A DNA stretch of 64,000 bases from positions 124,001-188,000 of the forward strand of contig NZ_PDEQ01000002.1 of the NCBI RefSeq assembly GCF_002554795.1. The letters run 5' to 3'. Within the stretch, counting starts at the first letter, position 1, and every line of letters begins with the position of its first letter. The translations under genes were made by a program, and so were the position numbers. Positions 23,740-31,885 of the stretch are shown piece by piece. Under the pieces are notes generated by a model. That model ran no database searches and was not told the origin of the DNA. It saw only the letters and a list, made by a program, of their open reading frames with translations. The stretch is from Longibacter salinarum (lineage in GTDB: Bacteria > Bacteroidota > Rhodothermia > Rhodothermales > Salinibacteraceae).

Positions 23740-25713
23740 ATGAATGCCAAGACCGCCTCTCAAACGTCCAAAGCCCAGAACGAGCCCGCGTTCGAAGCAT
23801 CGCGTCAGGCCTCTAACCGAGGAACCCAGCGCGAACGGCTGCCCGTGTTGATCTTTGAGAAGCCCTCAGAGATGTCCCATCGCGTGGCCCGACGGATCGC
23901 CAACCTGATCGAAGAACGCCAGGCGGTCGGGCAAGAGCTCGTCCTCGGCCTGCCGACAGGCTCGACGCCCATTGGCGTCTATCAGGAGCTCGTCCGCATG
24001 CATCAGGAGGAAGGTCTTGACTTCTCTAATGTCGTGACCTTCAATCTCGACGAGTACTATCCGATGGATCCAGAGAGCCTTCAGAGCTATCACCGGTTCA
24101 TGGAGGAGAATTTCTTCAATCACGTCAATATCCCGGAGTCGCAGATTCACATTCCGGAAGGCGACATCCCGCGAGAGGAGGTCGAGCGGCACTGCATTGA
24201 ATACGAACATGCGATCGAAAAGGCCGGTGGCATTGACCTTATCTTGCTCGGCATCGGGCGAAGCGGGCACGTCGGCTTCAACGAGCCGGGATCGAGCCGG
24301 CAAACGCGAACGCGCTTGATCATTCTGGACGAGATCACGCGGAAGGATGCGGCGAGCGACTTCTTCGGCGAGGAGAACGTGCCACAGGAGGCGATCACGA
24401 TGGGCGTAGGGACGATCCTCGACGCCGACGAGATTATCCTGATGGCAACCGGTGAGCACAAGGCTCCGATCGTCCGGGAGGCTGTGGAGGAAGAGGCGAA
24501 CCGATCCGTCACGGCGAGTTACCTGCAGGATCACCCGAACGCAAGCTTCTACCTCGACCGGGCCGCGGCTGGCGAACTGACGCGAGTGAAGACGCCGTGG
24601 CTGGTGCGCGACATCGAGTGGAACGAGCAGCTCGAAAAGCAGGCCGTGATTTGGCTATCCAAGAAGCTGAACAAGGCGATTCCGCGTCTGGAGTCAGGTG
24701 ACTTCTACCGCAACCAGATGCATGGCGTCGTCCATCGCTATGACAGCATTGACGACCTGACTCGCAAGATATTTGAGGACCTCCGACAGAGGATTGTTTA
24801 CAGCGACAATCTGATCAAGAACGAGCGGGTCATCCTCTTTAGTCCGCATCCGGACGACGACGTCATCTCGATGGGAGGGATGCTTGACAAACTTGTCGCC
24901 AATGGCAACGACGTCACGGTAGCCTACATGACGAATGGCTCCGTGGCCGTCTTCGATTCCGACGTTCGACGGTACCTCCGCTTTATCGAGATGTGCGGCC
25001 CGACGATGGGACTCGAAGGGGAGGCGTTCGAACACTTCAACGCAAAGCGGGCGGAGATCGAGAGCTTCCTGGATCAGAAAAGTCCGGGCGAGGTGGATAT
25101 TCAGGAGGTGCAGGAGCTGAAAGCCTACATCCGGTACGGTGAAGCGGTCGCGGCGACGGAGGTGATGGGCCTCGGGCCGGAGCACTGCCGCTTCCTCGAC
25201 ATGCCCTTCTACAAGACGGGCCGCGTGCGCAAGGATCCGGTCACGCAGGCAGATGTCGATGTCGTCCGAAACCTGCTAGAGGAGGTCGAGCCGACCAATG
25301 TTTTCGTTGCCGGTGACCTCTCGGATCCGCACGGCACGCACCGAATGTGTTACCAGGCCATCCGCGACGCGCTCGGTGAATATCGTGATGCACGAGCTGG
25401 ATCGGATGGGCAACCTGCTGCTAACGCTGCTCCGCTCGTCTGGCTGTACCGTGGTGCGTGGCAGGAGTGGGAGATCGACCGCGCGGATATTTTCGTGCCG
25501 CTCTCGAAGGCGGATCTTGGTCGAAAGGTCGAAGCGATCTTCAAGCACGAGAGCCAGAAGGACCGGGCCATGTTCCCCGGCGCCTACGACGAACGCGAGT
25601 TCTGGCAGCGCGCCCGGGACCGAAACTGCGACACCGCAGATACCCTGAACGGTCTGGGGCTGCCGGAATTCTATGCAGCGGAAGCGTTCGTGACGACGCA
25701 CGAGATGCCGTAA
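23740..25713 (+). CDS. Glucosamine-6-phosphate deaminase-like / PIG-L (LmbE) deacetylase fusion
   Basis: A 657-residue two-domain protein. Residues about 35-300 are NagB-like: LPTGSTPIGVYQELVRMH, TFNLDEYYPM (catalytic base Asp), LLGIGRSGHVGFNEPGSS and ITMGVGTILDADEIILMATG. From about 365 a PIG-L/LmbE deacetylase domain begins (LFSPHPDDDVISMGGMLDKL), with the AHPDD-type zinc motif and later DPHGTHRMCYQAI. NagB converts glucosamine-6-P to fructose-6-P and ammonia; PIG-L enzymes remove N-acetyl groups from GlcNAc derivatives. The fusion is a known Bacteroidota architecture. In the NagB loop the usual Asp before GH is Ser (GRSGH), so the substrate or mechanism may differ. It is the last gene of the third unit, followed by a terminator. 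Confidence 0.9.
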   Translation: MNAKTASQTSKAQNEPAFEASRQASNRGTQRERLPVLIFEKPSEMSHRVARRIANLIEERQAVGQELVLGLPTGSTPIGVYQELVRMHQEEGLDFSNVVTFNLDEYYPMDPESLQSYHRFMEENFFNHVNIPESQIHIPEGDIPREEVERHCIEYEHAIEKAGGIDLILLGIGRSGHVGFNEPGSSRQTRTRLIILDEITRKDAASDFFGEENVPQEAITMGVGTILDADEIILMATGEHKAPIVREAVEEEANRSVTASYLQDHPNASFYLDRAAAGELTRVKTPWLVRDIEWNEQLEKQAVIWLSKKLNKAIPRLESGDFYRNQMHGVVHRYDSIDDLTRKIFEDLRQRIVYSDNLIKNERVILFSPHPDDDVISMGGMLDKLVANGNDVTVAYMTNGSVAVFDSDVRRYLRFIEMCGPTMGLEGEAFEHFNAKRAEIESFLDQKSPGEVDIQEVQELKAYIRYGEAVAATEVMGLGPEHCRFLDMPFYKTGRVRKDPVTQADVDVVRNLLEEVEPTNVFVAGDLSDPHGTHRMCYQAIRDALGEYRDARAGSDGQPAANAAPLVWLYRGAWQEWEIDRADIFVPLSKADLGRKVEAIFKHESQKDRAMFPGAYDEREFWQRARDRNCDTADTLNGLGLPEFYAAEAFVTTHEMP

Positions 25714-25771
25714 TCGCCTGTGCAATCATGTAGCGAATCGAGCGGCAGCCCTCGGTCGTCTCAACATACAC

Positions 25772-25815
25772 ACGGCGCGACGGTGCGGTCGGAATCGCAC
25801 CCTCGCGCCGTTTTC
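25772..25815. terminator. Terminator between NagB fusion and alpha-2-macroglobulin genes
   Basis: ACGGCGCGA (25772-25780) pairs with TCGCGCCGT (25803-25811), with an inner stem GGTGCG/CGCACC, followed by a short T-run (GTTTTCTG). It ends the third unit of the sugar locus and may also serve the convergent gene on the other strand. Confidence 0.75.
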
Positions 25816-25847
25816 TGTGTGCCCGTTCGGCGAAAGCCTCCCATGAA

Positions 25848-28800
25848 CTAGCGACCGGCCTGCGCGGGCGGCTCGGTGACGATCAGTGTGCCGGTGGCGG
25901 TGCGACCGCGGGTCTCCGGTTCGTACATCATTTCTGCTTCCGCCGGAGGATGGGTGTACGTGCCGCGCGTCGTGGCGCGAGCGACGTACGTGTACGCGTG
26001 CTCTCCCTGCTGGAGATAATCGGCAAAGAGCAGCACGCGGTCATCACGCTTCTCCGTGTGATTGAACGAGCCCCACCAGCGGTCGGAGCCTGTCTCTGCA
26101 TTCTCCGATATCTCGCCTGAGGTCGTCGCGAAGGCAGCATTGATGGGTTCGAGTCCGGCGGGGAGCGCATCATCCACGACGACGTAATTGCGAGACGTCG
26201 GAGAAGAGACCCGCAGCCGCACGCGCACGAGCTGGCCCGGCGTGAGCGAAACGTTTCCTTCACCTGTCGTCATCCACTCGCCGACGGGCGACCCGCTGTC
26301 ATCGAGTCGCTGAATTCGACGCTCGACAACCATGCCCTGCTCCCGTGCTGGCACGGGATCCGCTGTGTACGCTTCGAGCCGGAGGGAGTAGTAGACCGTT
26401 CCGGTTCCGTCCTTTGATACGGTAACCGGCACTTCGCGGCCCGACGGTACGGCGCCGAGTCCAACGGTGTCCGTAGCGGCACGCAGGCTGCGTCCTTCGA
26501 ACGATTCCTGGAGGACCGTTCGGCCAGCGAGTTTGATTTCGGCGCGGAAGTCGGGGTTTGCTGTTTCGAAGGCGTCGTAGTAGGCCCGGAGGGCGTCCAC
26601 GGCTGCCGCGTTGTCCTGTGTCGACGCCCAGTGTCCGTTCTGTCGTTCGGCCATGAGGTAGCGCACCATTCGCTGGGCGACTTGCTGGAATCCATCGCCA
26701 CCGCCGTGTTCGATGAGGGCGCTGAGCCCGAACGCCGTGGCACGCACGTCGCTGGAGAAGATCCAGCGGTAGTCGTCGCGATCCGGCGCGTCAAGGTATG
26801 CTCGCGTCGCCTCCACTCGAATCATGCTACGGAGACGCTCGGCGATGGACGGCTCGAAGCGGGAGAGGGCATCGTGGTCGGCTGCGACAAGAGCGCGCAG
26901 CAGGAAGCTGAGCCCTTCCGGTGAGGCGGGCGGATCGGATGCGAGGGCGTCGATTTCACTTTCCAGCACGTGCCCATGCCGTGTCAGGGCATACAGCATC
27001 TGGGCTCGCGTGGTTTTCCACACGTCACGCGAGTAGAAGGCGGGACGTTCGCTGCGATTGCGGACGTACGCCTCAACGGCTTCAATCGTCTTCCTCGTCA
27101 GGGATGACGGCGTGTCGTAGCCCGCGTCCTGGGCCTCCGCGAGACCGAGCAGTACGTAGCCGGTGACGTACGGATTGTCGTGGCGGCTGCCTTCCCAGAG
27201 CGAGAACCCGTTACCGGCCCAGAAGGACCTCAGGGAGCGAAGCCACGACTGCACCGCTGCGTTGCGATCGCCGTCCATGACTTCGATATCGAAAGCATCC
27301 ACCACATCGTTCGCGAGGAGCAGCGGACGAACGCGGGAGGTCGTCTGCTCCAGACAGCCGTACGGATACTCGAACAGGTGCTCGATTGCGCCGTCGAGTC
27401 CCACGAGGGCCGTGCTCGAGAGCTTCATGCTGAACTCCCCGGCGCCCGGGATACGGTTGCCCGCCAGCACGATCGCCTCTTCCTGCGTGCCGTCCGTCGA
27501 CGAGAACGTGCCGTCGGCCAGCTTCGTGCGTGGGAGCTGAACGGGTACGGTCGTCTCGAAGGCATCGGTCTCACCGTTTAGAGAAGCGCGGAAGCGGACG
27601 GCCGCGTTGCCCGGCTGGTCGGCACTCCAGTCGAAACGGACCTCGCGCGTGGCTCCTGCTGGAAGGTTTATGGATTGCGTCGAGGCGCCCGCGAGCGCGA
27701 GTCCACCCTCGGGTTCGGCCGTGACCTCTACAGTGCCGTCTTCGTCCGTTCGGTTCGACACGAGAACGCCCGCCTGGAAATCATCATTCAGCCGCGCGAA
27801 GCGAGGCATGGCCTGTTGCAGCACGAGTGGCTTGGTCACGACGATGTTTGCCTGACCCTTCCCAAAGGCCTGGTCACGCGACGCCGCAGCGGCCATGAGT
27901 CGGAACGTCGTCAGGCTCTCCGGGAGCTTGAAGGTCAGCTGTGCGCGCCCATCGTTGCCGGTCCGCACCGATGGTGCCCAGTGGGCAAGCGGTCGGAAAT
28001 CGGTCCGGACGGCGTTTCGTCCGACGCCACCGCCTCCGCCCGGGTCTTCCGTCTTCTGTCCGTAGTCGCGCTGCTCGACGAGTTCCGCACGGAGCTCGCT
28101 CGTGGTTACGTTCAGCGCGCGGGGCCCGTAGAACGTGTCAAATGGATCGGGTAGCGAGTAGCCGATGAGGTCGAGGACACCGGCATCTGCGGCCGAGAAC
28201 GCGATCTCGCCTGATACGCCGCTCCCCGACGCATCTGTCAGGCGTAAGTCAACGGTGATCTCCTCGCCGGGCCGGTACTGCGTCTCCTCCGGTGACACGT
28301 CGACGCGAAGATGCTTCTCATTCGCATCGACGCGCAGACTTGTGTACCCGATCTTGAATCCGGGCGCGCCCGGATCACTGGTTTTCTGCGGCGGCGCTGT
28401 ACGACCGCTGAGCAGGATCACGCTGACGTAAATGTTCGGCAGGTGCTTCGCTTCGATCGGAATGTTGATCTGCGGCGCTGTCTTGTCGATCTGCATCACG
28501 CGGCTGGAGATGATGCCTTCCCGCTCGACCGTGACGAGAGCAGTCGCATCCTCGTACGGTGACTGGACCAGCAACTTCGCGGTTTCTCCGGGAGCGTACG
28601 TCTCCTTGTTTGGGACAATGTCGATCCGGTCATCGTCGTCGCGGCGCCAGGCCACGTACCCGCGACCGGTTGCGTAGGCGTGCGTGTCGGTTCGAATCTC
28701 GTTGCCCCGCAGGTCTTGAGCCTTCGCCCGAATCTCGTAGCGCCCGCCCCGAGGGAGAACCATGCTCAGGCGCTGGGCCTTCGACGCAGACGTGGTTATG

Positions 28801-31535
28801 CTGGTGTTGTAGATGACCTCTTCGGTGCGCTCACTTCGCCAGCGCAGGCGTCCATCGGCTCCGACCTCTTGTACGCTGTTCCACTGGACGTGGACAACCT
28901 CGATGTCGACATCCTTGCCGCCGACGGGCACACCGCCGGGATCGGTCGTCATAATGTCGACCGTGAACGTGGTGTCGGTCTTGAGGTCCAGGAACGTCGT
29001 TTCGGCCTTCAGCCCAATGTAGAACAGGCCGGGATGCATGGTGGCCGACGTCGCTGCGCTCATGGTCTGGTCGGTCGGGCTCGTCACCGTGCCACTCCAC
29101 GTTAGGCGGACGGGCGTGCCTTCGTTATTTCCCTCGAGCTGGTGCCGAATCGTTACGGCGCCGGTCGAGTCGAGCGGTTGTTCGCCGCGAAGAAGGGTGC
29201 CGTACTCGCGTGCATCCGTTGGGCCGAAGCGATAGGACGGGTAGCCAGGCGGCGTGTAGCGTGTGTCAGATTTAGAGAGGCGGAACTGGGCCGGCTGTCC
29301 TTCCATGCTGGCCCCGAAGAGATAGCGGCCCGAGATCGAGCCTTCGAAGAAGTCACCGGCGACATACTGTTTTGCCGTTGTCGTGGCGTCGACGTCCATG
29401 GTAGCACGACGGAAGTCCTCCACGCGGAAGGACGCGTATTCGATCGTCTCATCCTCGTGGTGGACGCGAACCGTGTACCGGCCGCGGGCACCGTCCTCCG
29501 GGACATCCCACGAGAGATCGAACGAACCCATCGTGCCCGGTGAGACCGTCGAATCCAGTACGTCCTCATTTCTGGGATCATTGATGTCGATGTCGATCGG
29601 GTCCGTCAGGTTGGACCACGCACCGTCCGTTTTCTGTCGCACGAAGCCTTTCAGGTGAACGGTTTCGCCCACTTTGTACAGGCCACGGTCGGAGAAGACG
29701 ATCGCTTTTTCCGACTGCGCCTCCGGTCCGCGATCATAGTTGATGCCGAAGCGGTACGGCTCGACGCCATCGTCGAACTCGCTGCTCGTAACGGCGAGGT
29801 CTTCACCGTGCTCAACAATGACAAATTGCTTCGGCGCTCGATACGATGACGTGCGCTCGATACCCAGCGCCCACCAGCCAGGCGTCTTCGCACGACCATT
29901 GGCATCCGTCGTACCGCTCCAGAGCACTTTGTTTGTCTCATCGCGGATCTCGACGGAGGCGCCCCGTACCGGCTCGGCATTGTTGAGCCGCGTGACGAAG
30001 ACCAAGTTCTCGTATGGGCTGAATTTCCCGGTGACCCCCAGCGACGTGACTTGAGCGAGCGCCTCGTATTCGGCGTCGTAATCTGAGTTCGGCCGGTCCC
30101 ACCGCATGTTGATTCCGACAAGACCCGTGCTGTCGGTGAGCATCGAGTCGAGCCGCATCGGCACAACGCTCGGCGCATTGCGCTCAAGGCCGAAGTCCCA
30201 GTACCGATTTCGGGGGATCGTTTGCTGAAAATACTCCTCGCGATCGTCGCCATATCGGTTCAAGTTGCTCAGGAGCGGTACCACATCGTCCTTTGAAAAG
30301 GAACGCATGCCGATATCGACACCGCCCGCGTTTGTCGCCTGAACCGGGATGATGGGATACTGGTCGGCCTCGATGACCATCATGCCCTGGTCTGCCTGAA
30401 GCTGCGGGCGGTACGGTCGCGTCTGAAAGCTACGTGCGAAGACGGACATAGACTGGCCAAAGACATCTGTCAGGCCCTCGATTCGGACGCGATAGGAGGT
30501 TTCCGGTTCGAATGTGACGGGCAGCCGGTGAACCGTCTTCTCGCTCCCCGAACGGGAGTCGATGTTGTCGGGCCACTGGACGTCAGGATCGAAGCTGATG
30601 GCCTCCTTTAGCTTGCCAAACTCGACCGGCGTGCTGAATCCGACGTACATGCCGTTGCCCGGGTAGAACCTGCTGTCGAAGCCGCGACCGCCCTGGTTCA
30701 TCTCTACGACGGACAGATCGGGGCGAACACGGAATGCAACCTCTCTGTCTTCGGCAAACCCGAGTTCGCCAGCCGACGTCGGTAGGCCTTTCTTCATGAT
30801 GATGCGCACATTGGCACCTTTCGGAAGAGCGCGCTGTGGAGTAAGCGTGATTAGTGTGTCATTCGCCTGCTCGATCGTGTACGGGTTGGAGGTCCGGGAG
30901 GCGTCAATCGAAAGATAGGGGCGGATGTCGTCGACGCTCACTGGAAGTGAAAAAGACAGCTTTACCGTCGCACTCGGGTCGGCATATCGAGCTCCATCTT
31001 CCGGCGTGGATGCAGTAAGGCGAGGACGCGGGGTCTCGAACGACCAGGTGTACGTATCGTCCAGGGATTCGCCGTCGAGGGACGTGATGTCTGCACGTAC
31101 GGTGGCCGTCATCGTGGTCGCCACCGGAAGGTCTCTGGCAGGCTGAAAAACGAGTGTCTGCGTACCTTCCCACCGCAGCGAGCCCGGCACGGCGGGGGCC
31201 AGCTCGATTGCGTCCTCGGGAATCGCCGGGTCCGGACCTATGGGCACCATCGGCTTGGAAAAAGTCACCGTGATCGGCTGGCGACGATTCTGGGAGTGCA
31301 TCGATCCCGTCGGTGATGAACTCAGCACGCGAAGCGGGCCCTGAAGCGTGGGCGTGTAGTTCGTCGCGCCATTCGCCCGCTCCGGCAGGTCGGCCGTTCC
31401 TATATCATAGCCTCTCTCTCGAAGGGCAGCCTGCGACGCCTCCTTGTTGCTTCCGCCGCAGTGGGCAAGCGTCAGCCCGAGGAGGATGGCTGCGAGAAAG
31501 ACAGTGAAACGTGGTAAAGCAGAGGGGCCCGACAT
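25848..31535 (-). CDS. Bacterial alpha-2-macroglobulin lipoprotein
   Basis: A protein of about 1895 residues started at 31535, where a lipoprotein signal begins (FTVFLAAILLGLTLAHC, lipobox LAHC). The upstream in-frame extension has no such signal. Successive beta-sandwich macroglobulin-like domains are seen (SDRGLYKVGETVHLKGFVR is the typical MG/bait-region lead-in). Later come VKTDFRPLAHWAP-like bait-flanking and a thioester motif PYGCLEQTTSRV, with Cys near residue 1394, followed by the alpha-helical thioester domain and a C-terminal receptor-like domain. The intact CxEQ motif places it with protease-trapping, YfhM-like members rather than the thioester-less type. It would trap attacking proteases in the periplasm. 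It follows pbpC on the same strand, the classic A2M-PbpC pairing, which suggests joint defence and repair of the cell envelope. Confidence 0.95.
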   Translation of the reverse strand: MSGPSALPRFTVFLAAILLGLTLAHCGGSNKEASQAALRERGYDIGTADLPERANGATNYTPTLQGPLRVLSSSPTGSMHSQNRRQPITVTFSKPMVPIGPDPAIPEDAIELAPAVPGSLRWEGTQTLVFQPARDLPVATTMTATVRADITSLDGESLDDTYTWSFETPRPRLTASTPEDGARYADPSATVKLSFSLPVSVDDIRPYLSIDASRTSNPYTIEQANDTLITLTPQRALPKGANVRIIMKKGLPTSAGELGFAEDREVAFRVRPDLSVVEMNQGGRGFDSRFYPGNGMYVGFSTPVEFGKLKEAISFDPDVQWPDNIDSRSGSEKTVHRLPVTFEPETSYRVRIEGLTDVFGQSMSVFARSFQTRPYRPQLQADQGMMVIEADQYPIIPVQATNAGGVDIGMRSFSKDDVVPLLSNLNRYGDDREEYFQQTIPRNRYWDFGLERNAPSVVPMRLDSMLTDSTGLVGINMRWDRPNSDYDAEYEALAQVTSLGVTGKFSPYENLVFVTRLNNAEPVRGASVEIRDETNKVLWSGTTDANGRAKTPGWWALGIERTSSYRAPKQFVIVEHGEDLAVTSSEFDDGVEPYRFGINYDRGPEAQSEKAIVFSDRGLYKVGETVHLKGFVRQKTDGAWSNLTDPIDIDINDPRNEDVLDSTVSPGTMGSFDLSWDVPEDGARGRYTVRVHHEDETIEYASFRVEDFRRATMDVDATTTAKQYVAGDFFEGSISGRYLFGASMEGQPAQFRLSKSDTRYTPPGYPSYRFGPTDAREYGTLLRGEQPLDSTGAVTIRHQLEGNNEGTPVRLTWSGTVTSPTDQTMSAATSATMHPGLFYIGLKAETTFLDLKTDTTFTVDIMTTDPGGVPVGGKDVDIEVVHVQWNSVQEVGADGRLRWRSERTEEVIYNTSITTSASKAQRLSMVLPRGGRYEIRAKAQDLRGNEIRTDTHAYATGRGYVAWRRDDDDRIDIVPNKETYAPGETAKLLVQSPYEDATALVTVEREGIISSRVMQIDKTAPQINIPIEAKHLPNIYVSVILLSGRTAPPQKTSDPGAPGFKIGYTSLRVDANEKHLRVDVSPEETQYRPGEEITVDLRLTDASGSGVSGEIAFSAADAGVLDLIGYSLPDPFDTFYGPRALNVTTSELRAELVEQRDYGQKTEDPGGGGGVGRNAVRTDFRPLAHWAPSVRTGNDGRAQLTFKLPESLTTFRLMAAAASRDQAFGKGQANIVVTKPLVLQQAMPRFARLNDDFQAGVLVSNRTDEDGTVEVTAEPEGGLALAGASTQSINLPAGATREVRFDWSADQPGNAAVRFRASLNGETDAFETTVPVQLPRTKLADGTFSSTDGTQEEAIVLAGNRIPGAGEFSMKLSSTALVGLDGAIEHLFEYPYGCLEQTTSRVRPLLLANDVVDAFDIEVMDGDRNAAVQSWLRSLRSFWAGNGFSLWEGSRHDNPYVTGYVLLGLAEAQDAGYDTPSSLTRKTIEAVEAYVRNRSERPAFYSRDVWKTTRAQMLYALTRHGHVLESEIDALASDPPASPEGLSFLLRALVAADHDALSRFEPSIAERLRSMIRVEATRAYLDAPDRDDYRWIFSSDVRATAFGLSALIEHGGGDGFQQVAQRMVRYLMAERQNGHWASTQDNAAAVDALRAYYDAFETANPDFRAEIKLAGRTVLQESFEGRSLRAATDTVGLGAVPSGREVPVTVSKDGTGTVYYSLRLEAYTADPVPAREQGMVVERRIQRLDDSGSPVGEWMTTGEGNVSLTPGQLVRVRLRVSSPTSRNYVVVDDALPAGLEPINAAFATTSGEISENAETGSDRWWGSFNHTEKRDDRVLLFADYLQQGEHAYTYVARATTRGTYTHPPAEAEMMYEPETRGRTATGTLIVTEPPAQAGR

Positions 31536-31614
31536 GGGAAACAGAGAGGTGCAAGAAGGAGGAGGGTGCACACGCCATCGCATCGAACAGGCGGTAGGGC
31601 GAGTACAGGTTGAA

Positions 31615-31753
31615 AACCTATTTGACGGATCATTTCGGTGACGAGATTCACGCGCCAGAACCCACGCCATCACAGCGCTCGGGCGCGGGGAGGGTCGAGC
31701 GTTGGAACGTCAGTATTCCCCGGATCAGCCCTAGATTGCCCGCCAAATCGGTT
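31615..31753. repeat. Palindromic intergenic repeat, copy A
   Basis: The left end AACCTATTTGACGGATC (31615-31631) and the inverted right end GCCCGCCAAATCGGTT (31738-31753) match the two ends of copies at 54182-54319 and 57164-57242. It is 139 bp long, almost the same as copy B (138 bp), and in the opposite orientation to B and C. It lies between pbpC and the alpha-2-macroglobulin gene. No coding capacity or clear target duplication is visible. Confidence 0.65.
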
Positions 31754-31856
31754 CTTAATGTATGAAATCGTGTGCTTTTGTCCAATCCTTCTCTTGCACC
31801 TTTTTCCGGAAAGGGCGAATGGAAGTGTGTCACCCGGCTCGACATGAACGCTTTAC

Positions 31857-31869
31857 AACCTGTTTGGCG
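31857..31869. repeat. Palindromic repeat, single end (D)
   Basis: AACCTGTTTGGCG is identical to the first 13 bases of the type-1 end in copies B and C. It starts 17 bp beyond the pbpC stop codon and has no partner end, so it looks like a truncated copy or a preferred insertion point. Confidence 0.45.
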
Positions 31870-31885
31870 TCGGACGTGAAGTGAT

